Source of the DNA: Flavobacteriaceae bacterium
GTDB lineage: Bacteria; Bacteroidota; Bacteroidia; Flavobacteriales; Flavobacteriaceae
Reading direction: 5' to 3'
Assembly: GCA_947379965.1 (NCBI GenBank)
Contig: CANCPC010000019.1
Location: forward strand, 1 to 34,952
Length of the DNA: 34,952 bases
Below are positions 1-7,795 of the stretch, piece after piece. Each line of letters starts with the position of its first letter. Position 1 is the stretch's first letter. The notes under the pieces are model-generated. The model ran no database searches. It was not told the origin of the DNA and worked only from the letters and a program-made list of their open reading frames with translations. A program made the translations under genes and the position numbers.

Positions 1-812
1 GTTTCAACAACAACTTTTTGCCCTTCTGCGCTCAAAATCCAATCAATAAAAGCTTTCGTTTCGCCAGTTGGTCTTGATTTAAGATACATATATAAGTATC
101 TTGTAATCGGATAAGTGTGGTTTTTGATTGTTTCAGCCGTTGGGAAAACTCCAGCAGTTTTGGCATCTTTCTTCACTTTACAATCTTTAACCCCTTCAGC
201 ATAGGCAGCTCCACCGTATCCTATTGCATATTTATCTTTCTTAACTGCATTTACAATAGCAGCTGTTCCAGGTAAAGTTTGACAAGTAGAAGCATAATCT
301 CCTTTTACAACATTGTCTTGAAAAAAACCAAAAGTACCTGAACTACTTTCTCTTCCGTACAATCTGATTGGAGCATCTACTCCACCAACTTCTTTCCAGT
401 TTGTTATTTTTCCTGCAAAGATATCACCAATTTGTCTTACTGTTAATTCAGAAACACTGTTTCCTTTATTAAGATAAACTGACAAACCATCTTTAGCACA
501 AGGAACCTCAACACCTAGCGTGTTATATCTTTGTTTCAATTTGTCAATTTCAGCTGCTTTCATAGGACGGCTAGAATTGGCAATATCAGTAGAACCATTG
601 ATCAAAGCTGCTATACCTACCCCTGAACCACCACCTGTGACTTGGATTGTTGATCCTGGGTGTTTTTGCATGTACACTTCAGCCCATTTTTGAGATAAAA
701 TAACCATAGTATCTGAACCTTTTACTGTTACTTTGTTCAAAGTTGTAAAAGAAAACCCTATTGCCATTATGGCTAATAAAAGTGCTGCGATTTTAATTTG
801 TTTTGTTTTCAT
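1..812 (-). CDS. pstS: Phosphate ABC transporter substrate-binding protein PstS (partial, C-terminus off window)
   Basis: Periplasmic phosphate-binding subunit of the Pst high-affinity phosphate uptake system. The frame opens at the ATG at 812-810 and stays open to the window edge, giving about 270 residues without a stop, so the C-terminus lies outside. The first 25 or so residues form a hydrophobic signal peptide with no lipobox cysteine, suggesting a soluble periplasmic form. The PstS hallmarks follow: a GSDTM loop near residue 33, a glycine-rich VTGGGSGVGIAAL segment, then DIANSSRPM, and later a YGRESSSGTFGFF phosphate-binding loop. It starts 33 bases after the porin stop codon, so the two are probably co-transcribed, and pstCAB/phoU would be expected past the left edge. 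The identification is from motif recognition and is strong; the operon continuation is inference. Confidence 0.93.
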   Translation of the reverse strand, partial: MKTKQIKIAALLLAIMAIGFSFTTLNKVTVKGSDTMVILSQKWAEVYMQKHPGSTIQVTGGGSGVGIAALINGSTDIANSSRPMKAAEIDKLKQRYNTLGVEVPCAKDGLSVYLNKGNSVSELTVRQIGDIFAGKITNWKEVGGVDAPIRLYGRESSSGTFGFFQDNVVKGDYASTCQTLPGTAAIVNAVKKDKYAIGYGGAAYAEGVKDCKVKKDAKTAGVFPTAETIKNHTYPITRYLYMYLKSRPTGETKAFIDWILSAEGQKVVVE

Positions 813-844
813 TCTATTTTATTTTAAGATATTAATTTTTTGTA

Positions 845-2209
845 TTAGAATTTTGCTTGTATTCTTATTGAAAAAGTATTGTCATGTTTGTCTCTATTTA
901 GGAAATCAGTTCCAACCGCTGAAGCATTACTTTTCTCATTGATTGGCAAAGTATATCCTACATTAACTTTGATATTATCATCAAAGAAATACTGCCATGA
1001 AAATGCCCAAGTATTATATTTTAACTCAGATGAACTTGTTACAAGATTACCTGATAATCTTGTATTTGGATCCCAAACATCATAACGAGCGATAAATTGG
1101 TTTTTAACTCCTATGTTTTTAATCAACATCGCATAGCTACCAGCAAAATTTCTAACTTTATTAGATGTTATTTGACCTCCTAATTGAAGTGCATTTGATG
1201 TTCCAGAAATTGTACCTGAAATATATTCTCCTTTAAGAGCCAAACCTCCTAAGAAGTCATAATAAATTTGCATCTCAGCGCCTAACCAGTTTTTGTCTAA
1301 TTTATTACCAATACTTGCTGTAAAAGGATTATTGTTAACATCTGTAAAAGCGGTTGATGTACCTGGAAGAACTTCTGTTTTTCCAAAATAACCATGTCCA
1401 CCAAAATCAATTCCAAGACCTGAATTAGGCAATTTAACAGAATATACTGCTCGTGCCATAACGTCTTTATTACTACTAATATCTCTCGTTTGATTTGTAG
1501 TTGTCCCAAGGTTAAAGTTACCATTCATTACAGCTAATTGTAATTTCAAAGGAAAATGATATTTAGTATCAAAATTAGCTTCTAATTTTGCTCCTAATGT
1601 TTTTTCTCCTGGATATAAAATTCCAGCCATTTTAGATCTTTCTAACATTTCCATTGATCCTGAGGAATATTCAACTTCATAATTAGGCTTGTCAAATTGT
1701 CCCATATACAAAGAATATGTTTTCGTCCAACGATCGTTTAACACAACATAAGCATCTTTTAAAGACACTTTGTCAAAAGAAAAATCTGGTTGTAATACAA
1801 AACTAACCCCAGCACCTGTATCATAAGCAAATTTAATCCTTGCTCTTCTCAAATAAAATGAATTTGTTATAACTGTTGGAGCTACAAAAGCAACAACTGG
1901 AGTAACACCTACTGCAGAGGCTTTGGTTTCTCCAACAATTGATTGACCACGATAGCTAACACCATTTGAAGCAGTTGCCCAAGTGTCATAAGAATCATAT
2001 TGAGCTTGAATATAACCCGAAACTTTAATTTTTGTCAATTTATCAAGATTAGCATCAGAGGTAGCTAATCTTTCATCTAATCCAGCAAATTTCATAGAAT
2101 GTGCATCAATAGATTCTTTCAAAGATTCAATAATGGTATCTTTTTTTACGTCCTGTGCTTGAGCAGCAAATGCGCCTATTAATAAAAACGCTAGTGTAAT
2201 TTTTTTCAT
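845..2209 (-). CDS. OprO/OprP-like phosphate-selective outer-membrane porin
   Basis: 454 residues with a signal peptide of about 18 residues ending in AAQAQ, followed by a short helical stretch rich in Lys, Glu and Asp (residues 20-55). The rest is beta-strand-rich and ends in an aromatic outer-membrane signature (FSIRIQAKF, terminal Phe). The segment KVSGYIQAQYDSYD and the later FYLRRARIKFAYD and FVLQPDFSFDKVSLKDAYV are typical of the phosphate-selective porin O/P family. It probably provides outer-membrane passage of phosphate or polyphosphate. It lies directly upstream of pstS and downstream of phoB-phoR, and PHO-box-like repeats precede it, so regulation by phosphate starvation is a reasonable inference. 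Substrate specificity cannot be read from the sequence. Confidence 0.85.
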   Translation of the reverse strand: MKKITLAFLLIGAFAAQAQDVKKDTIIESLKESIDAHSMKFAGLDERLATSDANLDKLTKIKVSGYIQAQYDSYDTWATASNGVSYRGQSIVGETKASAVGVTPVVAFVAPTVITNSFYLRRARIKFAYDTGAGVSFVLQPDFSFDKVSLKDAYVVLNDRWTKTYSLYMGQFDKPNYEVEYSSGSMEMLERSKMAGILYPGEKTLGAKLEANFDTKYHFPLKLQLAVMNGNFNLGTTTNQTRDISSNKDVMARAVYSVKLPNSGLGIDFGGHGYFGKTEVLPGTSTAFTDVNNNPFTASIGNKLDKNWLGAEMQIYYDFLGGLALKGEYISGTISGTSNALQLGGQITSNKVRNFAGSYAMLIKNIGVKNQFIARYDVWDPNTRLSGNLVTSSSELKYNTWAFSWQYFFDDNIKVNVGYTLPINEKSNASAVGTDFLNRDKHDNTFSIRIQAKF

Positions 2210-2241
2210 TCGTTAATTTAGTTTGTTTGTTTTAACTGATG

Positions 2242-2249
2242 CAAAGATG
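2242..2249 (-). promoter_or_regulatory. Candidate -7 promoter element of the porin-pstS operon
   Basis: On the minus strand this reads CATCTTTG, one mismatch from the Bacteroidota -7 box TAnnTTTG, about 33 bases before the porin start codon. The PHO-box-like repeat at 2260-2276 ends about 10 bases upstream of it, the arrangement expected of an activator that replaces the -33 element. Confidence 0.35.
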
Positions 2250-2259
2250 CAGCAGCAAT

Positions 2260-2320
2260 GTTAAATTAACGTTAACAAGATATTATCATGTCAAGAATTA
2301 ATTGTTAACCTACTGTTACT
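2260..2320 (-). promoter_or_regulatory. Two PHO-box-like direct repeats (11-bp period) upstream of the porin
   Basis: Read on the minus strand, TTAAC recurs 11 bases apart within 2260-2276, and TAACA recurs 11 bases apart within 2303-2320. An 11-bp period of 7-bp half sites is the known geometry of enterobacterial PHO boxes bound by PhoB dimers. The half-site here (TTAACA) differs from the E. coli CTGTCA. The assignment is inference from geometry and from the surrounding phosphate genes. Confidence 0.45.
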
Positions 2321-2382
2321 ATATGAAGAAATTATCCAAAATAAATACTTCAATAATGAAGGGCCGAGCAATGACAGAGATT

Positions 2383-3456
2383 TTAATGTAAAGCAGGAAA
2401 ATCTTTAGACTTAGGTAAAGTAAATGAAAACTCGGAACCAATACCAAATTCGCTCTCGACATAAATTCTTTCTTTATGCGCTTCGATAATGTGTTTTACA
2501 ATGGCAAGTCCTAAACCAGAACCTCCTTCAGACCTTGAGCCACTTTTATCTACACGATAAAAACGCTCAAAAAGTCTAGGTAAATTTTGTTTTTCTATTC
2601 CTTCGCCATTATCACTAATTCGAACTAATACTTTTTTCTTAGTCAAATTAATAACTCCTACTTCGGTCAAACCTCCTTCTTTTCCGTATTTTATGGAATT
2701 TACAATCAAGTTTTCGATTACTTGTTGCAATTTGTCTTTATCGCCTTTTACATATATAGGTTGGATATGATAATTTTCGAAAGCCAAAGTAATTTTCTTT
2801 TTATCAGCTTTCATTTCTAATAACTCGAAAACATTCTGAATCAAATCGACAATGTCAAAATCGGAAAATTCAAGGTTCAAATCACCAACTTCAAGTTTGG
2901 TAATCATATCTAAATCTTCAACGATATATATCAAACGCTCAACTCCTTTTTCGGCACGTTTCAAATATTTCTTTCGGATGCTTTTATCGTCCATGGCTCC
3001 ATCCAATAGGGTAGATAAATAACCTTGAACAGTAAATAAAGGTGTTTTTAATTCATGAGAAACATTACCTATAAATTCTCTTCGATATTCTTCCCTTACT
3101 TTCAACATTTCTATTTCAAGTTTTTTATCGGTTGCAAACTTTTTCACCTCACGTGTCAAAGTTTCCATATCTGTAGTAATGGGCTGATCTAACAATGTAC
3201 TAGATTCTAGCAATGAAACATCATCATAGATTTTCTTTACTCTGCGGTAGATAAAGTGTTCTACCCTATATTGTATCACAAGAAAAGAAAAAACGAAAGT
3301 GATGAAAATAAAAATAAAAATAAATGAAAGAACACTTTCAATTGTGAATTTTAACCATGAAGTCAGAAGCATCAACACAAATCCAGTAGCAAAAAAACTA
3401 ATGTATAAAGATGAAATGAGTGCAAACCTATATGTTTTTTTAAAACTTATTTTCAT
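2383..3456 (-). CDS. phoR: Sensor histidine kinase, PhoR-like
   Basis: Inner-membrane histidine kinase of 357 residues. Two transmembrane helices (about 10-31 and 41-62) are separated by a very short external loop, so it is unlikely to sense a periplasmic ligand directly. A linker follows, then the H-box NVSHELKTP with phospho-acceptor His134 and an HATPase domain with the N box near NLIVNSIKYG, the G1 box DNGEGI and the G2 box GGSGLGLAIV. No PAS domain is evident, unlike E. coli PhoR. It lies 29 bases downstream of the response-regulator gene and upstream of a porin and pstS, which supports a role as the phosphate-starvation sensor, probably receiving its signal through Pst/PhoU. The PhoR name rests on context plus the paired PhoB-type regulator. 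Confidence 0.82.
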   Translation of the reverse strand: MKISFKKTYRFALISSLYISFFATGFVLMLLTSWLKFTIESVLSFIFIFIFITFVFSFLVIQYRVEHFIYRRVKKIYDDVSLLESSTLLDQPITTDMETLTREVKKFATDKKLEIEMLKVREEYRREFIGNVSHELKTPLFTVQGYLSTLLDGAMDDKSIRKKYLKRAEKGVERLIYIVEDLDMITKLEVGDLNLEFSDFDIVDLIQNVFELLEMKADKKKITLAFENYHIQPIYVKGDKDKLQQVIENLIVNSIKYGKEGGLTEVGVINLTKKKVLVRISDNGEGIEKQNLPRLFERFYRVDKSGSRSEGGSGLGLAIVKHIIEAHKERIYVESEFGIGSEFSFTLPKSKDFPALH

Positions 3457-3485
3457 TTACAAAGGAATAATAAATTATAAATATA

Positions 3486-4169
3486 TTATAATTCAAATTT
3501 ATATCCTACTCCTTTTATCGTTTTAAAAAGGTCTTCACCTATTTTTTCTCGTAGTTTACGAATGTGGACATCAATTGTTCTTCCACCCACAACCACTTCG
3601 TTACCCCAAACTTTATCTAAAATTTCTTCGCGTTTAAATACTTTTCCAGGTTTGGAAGCCAATAAATAGAATAATTCAAACTCTTTTCTTGGTAATGCAA
3701 TTACTACATTATCCTTTATGATTTTATATTCTTCGCGATTTATTTCTATTCCGCCTACATTTAGTGTTTCGCTATTAGCATCTTGATCTTTCAATCTTCT
3801 TAATAATGCTTTTACTTTACTAACTAATAATTTTGGTTTAATGGGCTTCGTAATATAATCATCGGCACCAACATCAAAACCTGCAACTTGCGAATAATCT
3901 TCACTTCTGGCTGTCAAAAAAGTAATGATAACATGGTTCAATTCAGGAATTTTTCTAATATTTTCACATGCTTCCATACCATCCATTTCTGGCATCATTA
4001 CATCCATAATAATAAGATCTGGAACTTCTTTTTTAGCTTTAGCTATAGCTTCTTTTCCATTTGTTGCCGTAATAATTTGATATCCTTCTTGCGATAAATT
4101 ATAACCAACAATTTCTAAAATATCCGGTTCATCATCAACTAATAAGATCTTTGTATTTCGCTTTTTCAT
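3486..4169 (-). CDS. phoB: OmpR/PhoB-family response regulator
   Basis: Cytoplasmic two-component regulator of 227 residues. An N-terminal receiver domain shows the acidic pair Asp12-Asp13, phospho-acceptor Asp56 in IIMDVMMPEMDG, and the conserved Lys of YITKPIKP. A C-terminal winged helix ends GRTIDVHIRKLREKIG...IKGVGYKFEL, the OmpR/PhoB class signature. An in-frame ATG exists 16 codons upstream (4217), but that extension (FYIYLSKTKRTTIIT) does not belong to the receiver fold, so I place the start at 4169, where the usual MKKRNTKILLVDDE begins. The gene is first in an operon with phoR. A TTAAT/TTAAC 11-bp repeat about 60 bases upstream could be an autoregulatory PHO box. Confidence 0.85.
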   Translation of the reverse strand: MKKRNTKILLVDDEPDILEIVGYNLSQEGYQIITATNGKEAIAKAKKEVPDLIIMDVMMPEMDGMEACENIRKIPELNHVIITFLTARSEDYSQVAGFDVGADDYITKPIKPKLLVSKVKALLRRLKDQDANSETLNVGGIEINREEYKIIKDNVVIALPRKEFELFYLLASKPGKVFKREEILDKVWGNEVVVGGRTIDVHIRKLREKIGEDLFKTIKGVGYKFEL

Positions 4170-4230
4170 GGTAATGATTGTAGTACGTTTAGTTTTTGAA
4201 AGGTAAATATAAAACAAAACCTTTTAATAT

Positions 4231-4248
4231 GTTAATCTAACATTAATA
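4231..4248 (-). promoter_or_regulatory. Candidate PHO box upstream of phoB
   Basis: On the minus strand TTAAT and TTAAC lie 11 bases apart, the same half-site and spacing as the two sites upstream of the porin. It is about 60 bases before the phoB start codon, compatible with autoregulation. Local AT richness makes chance matches plausible. Confidence 0.35.
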
Positions 4249-4414
4249 AGTTAACGATTTAGTAATAGACAAAAAACAAATTTGCGAAACATTACCAAAA
4301 AAAAAGAATTCAAATTAGATTAAAACTACTGAAAAATCGGTAATAACGTTTTTTTTGTGTTTTTGGTATATAACTTAAAAAAATTTTATACATTTACAAC
4401 TTGAATAATTTCTA

Positions 4415-4750
4415 ATGAAGAAAAATTACCTATATATTACACTTTTATTGATTTTTTTATTCTCTTTACGCGCTACCGCTCAAGAAGTAAAAACGTCAAA
4501 AATACAAGATTCCTCTGTTATTGAAGGATTAAACTTGTATCCAAATCCTGTAAGTAATGGGAAAGTATATATTACGTCTAAAAATGATTCAGATAAGGAT
4601 ATAATCATTTTTGATGTACTTGGAAAAAAAGTGATTCAAACCACGATTACTTCAAAAGAACTAAATATTTCTACCCTAGTTCCTGGTGTTTATATTATTA
4701 AAATCAGTGAAGATGAATCTAGTGCAACACGAAAATTAATAGTGCGATAG
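4415..4750 (+). CDS. Small secreted protein made almost entirely of a T9SS type A sorting domain
   Basis: 111 residues. Residues 1-23 are a signal peptide (Lys-rich start, hydrophobic core LLLIFLFSL, cleavage near ATAQ). About 15 residues of linker follow, and residues 40-111 are a type IX secretion C-terminal sorting domain: the YPNPVSNGKVYI motif, DVLGKKV, and the end PGVYIIKI...RKLIVR. Family members normally carry a large catalytic or adhesive cargo ahead of this domain; here there is essentially none. It could be a peptide that occupies the T9SS machinery, a remnant of a larger gene, or a genuine mini-surface protein. A strong terminator follows, so it is a single-gene unit. Confidence 0.85.
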   Translation: MKKNYLYITLLLIFLFSLRATAQEVKTSKIQDSSVIEGLNLYPNPVSNGKVYITSKNDSDKDIIIFDVLGKKVIQTTITSKELNISTLVPGVYIIKISEDESSATRKLIVR

Positions 4751-4770
4751 TAACTAATTTTTATAATCTT

Positions 4771-4805
4771 AAAAGCTTCAATTTATTTGAAGCTTTTTTG
4801 TTTTT
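4771..4805 (+). terminator. Intrinsic terminator after the T9SS mini-protein gene
   Basis: An 11-bp perfect stem (4771-4781 with 4787-4797, AAAAGCTTCAA and its complement) with a 5-base loop, followed by a T-rich tract. Confidence 0.85.
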
Positions 4806-4851
4806 AACCCCTTCTTGATTTTTACTATCATACGGATTTTAAAAATAGTTA

Positions 4852-4859
4852 TACCTTTG
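4852..4859 (+). promoter_or_regulatory. -7 promoter box for the LuxE-like gene
   Basis: TACCTTTG is a perfect match to the Bacteroidota TAnnTTTG box. Transcription would begin near 4865, giving a leader of fewer than 10 bases before the TTG start at 4873. No clear -33 TTTG at the usual spacing is seen. Confidence 0.55.
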
Positions 4860-4872
4860 TCAAAAAAAAATC

Positions 4873-5853
4873 TTGATTGCAACTCCCGACTTATTCACTA
4901 TTTCAAGCCAAAAGCAATTTGAAAAAATAGCACTCAAAGTGTTCCGATTTCAATATGAAAACAACTTGGTTTATCGGAAATTTTGCGATTTTTTAAAAAC
5001 CGATTCTCATAAAGTTAAATCACTGGATCAAATTCCTTTTTTGCCCATTCAGTTTTTCAAAAGCCACAAAGTGCTTTCTAATGAAAATCCCATTCAAGAA
5101 ACATTTACTAGCAGTGGAACAACTGGAACAGCAACCAGCAAACACTTCGTTACCGATATTTCTCTTTATGAAGAAAGTTACCGAAAGGGTTTTTCCCAAT
5201 TCTATGGTACCATAGAGGATTATGTGGTCTTGGCTTTGCTTCCCTCCTATTTAGAACGTTCAGGTTCGTCCCTGATTTATATGGTCGAAGATTTAATACA
5301 AATGACGAATAATCCCGAAAGCGGATTTTATCTTCACAACCATGAGGAACTCATCCAAAAATTAATAAAGCTAGATCATGCAGGTCAAAACGTGATTTTA
5401 ATTGGCGTAACGTATGCTTTATTGGATTTAATCGAAAATCAAAAATTCCAGCTTCAAAACACCATTATCATGGAAACTGGCGGCATGAAAGGAAAACGAA
5501 AAGAGATGATTCGCGAAGAATTGCACGAACAACTTTGCCAAGGTTTTGGCGTCACAGCCATCCATTCGGAATATGGAATGACCGAATTATTATCGCAAGC
5601 CTATTCGCTTGGCAACGGAGTATTCGAATGTCCGTCGTGGATGCAAATTCGTATTCGCGACACCGAAGATGCTTTGACTTACGTCGATGCAGGAAAAACA
5701 GGCGGAATCAACGTAATAGATTTGGCTAATATTAATTCCTGCTCGTTTATTGCCACGCAAGATTTGGGCAAAAAAAATCCCAATACCACTTTCGAAGTAT
5801 TGGGACGTTTTGATAATTCAGATATTCGCGGTTGCAATTTGATGGTTATCTAA
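4873..5853 (+). CDS. LuxE-like acyl-protein synthetase / acyl-adenylating enzyme
   Basis: 326 residues resembling the acyl-protein synthetase family (LuxE, PF04443), which activates a fatty acid as acyl-AMP and transfers it to an enzyme cysteine. Visible adenylate-forming motifs are the Ser/Thr/Gly-rich loop S80-S-G-T-T-G-T86 and EYGMTE at 233-238. The start is a TTG (or the ATT next to it); there is no upstream in-frame ATG before the promoter box, and the N-terminal sequence fits the family. No luxC, luxD or luciferase genes are nearby, so bioluminescence is not implied. Flavobacterial members may instead serve lipid or envelope acylation, which is inference. The gene stands alone, with a terminator before it and a convergent toxin gene after it. 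Confidence 0.8.
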   Translation: MIATPDLFTISSQKQFEKIALKVFRFQYENNLVYRKFCDFLKTDSHKVKSLDQIPFLPIQFFKSHKVLSNENPIQETFTSSGTTGTATSKHFVTDISLYEESYRKGFSQFYGTIEDYVVLALLPSYLERSGSSLIYMVEDLIQMTNNPESGFYLHNHEELIQKLIKLDHAGQNVILIGVTYALLDLIENQKFQLQNTIIMETGGMKGKRKEMIREELHEQLCQGFGVTAIHSEYGMTELLSQAYSLGNGVFECPSWMQIRIRDTEDALTYVDAGKTGGINVIDLANINSCSFIATQDLGKKNPNTTFEVLGRFDNSDIRGCNLMVI

Positions 5854-5877
5854 AAGTTGAATTGGTTATTTGTTGAA

Positions 5878-5889
5878 TCGGTTAACCGA
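5878..5889. repeat. 12-bp perfect palindrome between convergent genes
   Basis: TCGGTTAACCGA lies between the LuxE-like stop codon and the convergent toxin stop codon. It may help end transcription from either side, but no T-tract follows immediately. The surrounding words (AAAAGTTGAATTG, AACCGAATT) recur at 28941-28990. Confidence 0.4.
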
Positions 5890-5910
5890 ATTTCAGATAA
5901 AAAATTACAT

Positions 5911-6162
5911 TTATTCATAAATCTCTTTTCTATGTCCTAAATCAATGACATCTATTAATAGTATATCATCAAATATTTCGTAAATTATTCTATAATTTCC
6001 AACGCGAATTCTATATCCATTTCTACCTTTTAGTTTTTTATACCCTTGAGGACGAGGATTATTAGAAAGGCTTTTAATTGCTGATAATATTGGATTGGCA
6101 ATTGTATCCGATAGTTTATCGAGTTTTCTTTGTGCTTTTTTGGAAAAATCGATGTTATACAT
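5911..6162 (-). CDS. RelE/ParE-family toxin of a type II toxin-antitoxin pair
   Basis: 83 residues with the RelE fold pattern: YNIDFSKKAQRKLDKL, the Lys/Arg-rich KKLKGRNGYRIRVGNYRIIYEI core, and the end IDVIDLGHRKEIYE. RelE-type toxins cleave mRNA on the ribosome; ParE relatives poison gyrase, and sequence alone does not decide between them. The GHRKEIYE end and the R-x-R-x-G-x-Y-R-I-I-Y core favour a RelE/YoeB-like nuclease. The ATG overlaps the end of the antitoxin frame by 8 bases, indicating translational coupling. The length is normal and no disruption is seen. Confidence 0.88.
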   Translation of the reverse strand: MYNIDFSKKAQRKLDKLSDTIANPILSAIKSLSNNPRPQGYKKLKGRNGYRIRVGNYRIIYEIFDDILLIDVIDLGHRKEIYE

Positions 6163-6358
6163 TTGATCTTTTACCTTCTCTTGTTTTTATGTAATCCTCA
6201 AAAGAAATACGAAAACCATCATCTTCTCTTTTGGCTTGATCATAAAGACGTACATCTTCTAAATCTTCTAATTTTTCAATCAATTGATTATATTTTTTTA
6301 TTGGTAACAAAACTGCTGTTCTATTACCTTTTTCATCAGTCAAAAATTGTGTTTCCAT
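6155..6358 (-). CDS. Antitoxin partner (Phd/YefM- or RelB-like)
   Basis: 67 residues. The N-terminal segment METQFLTDEKGNRTAVLLPI followed by KKYNQLIEKLEDLEDVRLYDQAK matches the small Bacteroidota antitoxins paired with RelE toxins: a short strand-helix DNA-binding part and an acidic helical neutralising tail. It precedes and overlaps the toxin gene, the usual order. The pair sits 31 bases downstream of the tyrS stop codon on the same strand; a weak -7-like box (TAACTTTA on the minus strand, 6377-6384) lies in that gap, so it may have its own autoregulated promoter or be read from tyrS. Confidence 0.82.
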   Translation of the reverse strand: METQFLTDEKGNRTAVLLPIKKYNQLIEKLEDLEDVRLYDQAKREDDGFRISFEDYIKTREGKRSNV

Positions 6359-6389
6359 AGCTTTTGTTATTTCAAGTAAAGTTATAAAA

Positions 6390-7682
6390 TTATTTCACCC
6401 GAATCACAAAATAATTTTTCTTTCCGCTTTGCAATAATACAAATTGATTATTGATTAAATCTTTGGTAGAAAGTTCAAATTCTTCGGTTACTTTTTCTTT
6501 ATTTACCGAAATAGAATTCGCTGTCAAAGCGCGTCTTGCTTCACCATTCGATTTTAAAAATCCTGTTTTGGTGTTTAAAATTTCCACAATGTTGATACCT
6601 GCTTCGATTTCGTTTCTTGAAATTTCTGCTTGCGGAACACCATCAAAAACATCTAGAAAAGTAGCTTCGTCCAATTGTTTTAAATCAACCGAAGTAGAAT
6701 TACCGAACAATATATTCGATGCTTTTATCGCATTTTCTAAATCTTCTGCTGAGTGAACCATTACCGTAATTTCTTCGGCCAAACGTTTTTGTAACAAACG
6801 CAAATGCGGTGCTTCTCTATGTTTTTCGGTTAAAATCTCAATTTCTTCTTTCGATAAAAAAGTAAAAATCTTTATGTATTTTTCAGCATCAATATCAGAA
6901 GTATTCAACCAATATTGGTAAAATTTATACGGCGAAGTTCTAACGGAATCCAACCAAATATTTCCGCCTTCGGACTTTCCAAATTTAGTTCCATCGGCTT
7001 TTGTAATCAACGGACAAGTCAATGCATAGGCTTTTCCAGATGCAATTCTTCGCACTAATTCGGTTCCCGTAGTGATATTTCCCCATTGGTCGCTTCCACC
7101 CATTTGTAGCGTACACGATTTTTCTCGGTACAAATGCAGAAAGTCATATCCTTGAACTAATTGATACGTAAACTCTGTAAATGACATTCCTTCAGAAGCT
7201 TCGGATGACAAACGTTTCTTCACAGAATCTTTCGACATCATGTAATTTACTGTAATGTGTTTTCCTATATCGCGAATGAAATCAAGAAAGGAGAAATTAT
7301 TCATCCAATCATAATTATTCACTAATTCGGCAGCATTTGCAGCATTCGAAGTAAAATCTAGAAAACGAGCCAATTGCCCTTTTATAGCTTCTTGATTGTG
7401 ACGCAAAGTCGCTTCATCCAATAAATTTCTTTCGTTCGATTTTCCTGACGGATCGCCAATCATTCCAGTCGCACCACCTACTAAAGCAAGCGGTTTATGC
7501 CCAGACAATTGAAAATGTTTCAGCAACATCACCCCAACCAAGTGACCAATATGCAAAGAATCCGCTGTTGGATCAATTCCCACATACGCAACACGCATTT
7601 GTTCCATCAAATGTTCTTCCGTTCCCGGCATAACATCGTGAAGCATTCCTCTCCAAGTCACTTCTTCAATAAAATTCTTCAT
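6390..7682 (-). CDS. tyrS: Tyrosyl-tRNA synthetase
   Basis: 430-residue class I synthetase that charges tRNA-Tyr. The HIGH signature is intact at residues 44-47 (LHIGH). The KMSKS loop appears as K233-F-G-K-S237, the form typical of bacterial TyrRS. Substrate-binding segments [19 protein letters not shown] and [14 protein letters not shown] are present. A C-terminal S4-like RNA-binding domain covers roughly residues 360-430 ([16 protein letters not shown]). Length and organisation are ordinary. Translation starts about 12 bases after the inferred transcription start, with no Shine-Dalgarno sequence. Confidence 0.97.
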   Translation of the reverse strand: MKNFIEEVTWRGMLHDVMPGTEEHLMEQMRVAYVGIDPTADSLHIGHLVGVMLLKHFQLSGHKPLALVGGATGMIGDPSGKSNERNLLDEATLRHNQEAIKGQLARFLDFTSNAANAAELVNNYDWMNNFSFLDFIRDIGKHITVNYMMSKDSVKKRLSSEASEGMSFTEFTYQLVQGYDFLHLYREKSCTLQMGGSDQWGNITTGTELVRRIASGKAYALTCPLITKADGTKFGKSEGGNIWLDSVRTSPYKFYQYWLNTSDIDAEKYIKIFTFLSKEEIEILTEKHREAPHLRLLQKRLAEEITVMVHSAEDLENAIKASNILFGNSTSVDLKQLDEATFLDVFDGVPQAEISRNEIEAGINIVEILNTKTGFLKSNGEARRALTANSISVNKEKVTEEFELSTKDLINNQFVLLQSGKKNYFVIRVK

Positions 7683-7700
7683 CTTTTATAACAATTTCGA

Positions 7701-7708
7701 CAAAGATA
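7701..7708 (-). promoter_or_regulatory. -7 promoter box of tyrS
   Basis: On the minus strand it reads TATCTTTG, a perfect TAnnTTTG box, 19 bases upstream of the tyrS ATG. Confidence 0.55.
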
Positions 7709-7763
7709 AAATTTAATGTTGATTCGGTAAATTGTTTATTGGTAAATTGAGAAAATAATTTAG

Positions 7764-7791
7764 AATTCGTAATTTGTAATTCGTAATTTCG
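7764..7791. repeat. 14-bp tandem repeat, two copies
   Basis: AATTCGTAATTTGT followed by AATTCGTAATTTCG, immediately before the ATG at 7796. The second copy contains a near-match to the -7 box (TAATTTCG). Filler of this sort is common between flavobacterial genes; a regulatory role is not shown. Confidence 0.5.
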
Positions 7792-7795
7792 CTTT

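Noticed and set aside
733..942. 69-codon plus-strand open frame at the porin-pstS junction
   Set aside because: It lies antisense to both the pstS start and the porin 3' end, and its Cys/Phe/Ile-rich translation looks like the complement of coding sequence rather than a protein.
1297..1524. 75-codon minus-strand frame inside the porin gene
   Set aside because: It is an out-of-phase reading of the porin on the same strand, and the low-complexity Leu/Ile/Gln-rich product is not protein-like.
4873..5853. Part of a bioluminescence operon
   Set aside because: No luxA, luxB, luxC or luxD homologue lies nearby, and the gene is bounded by a terminator and a convergent gene.
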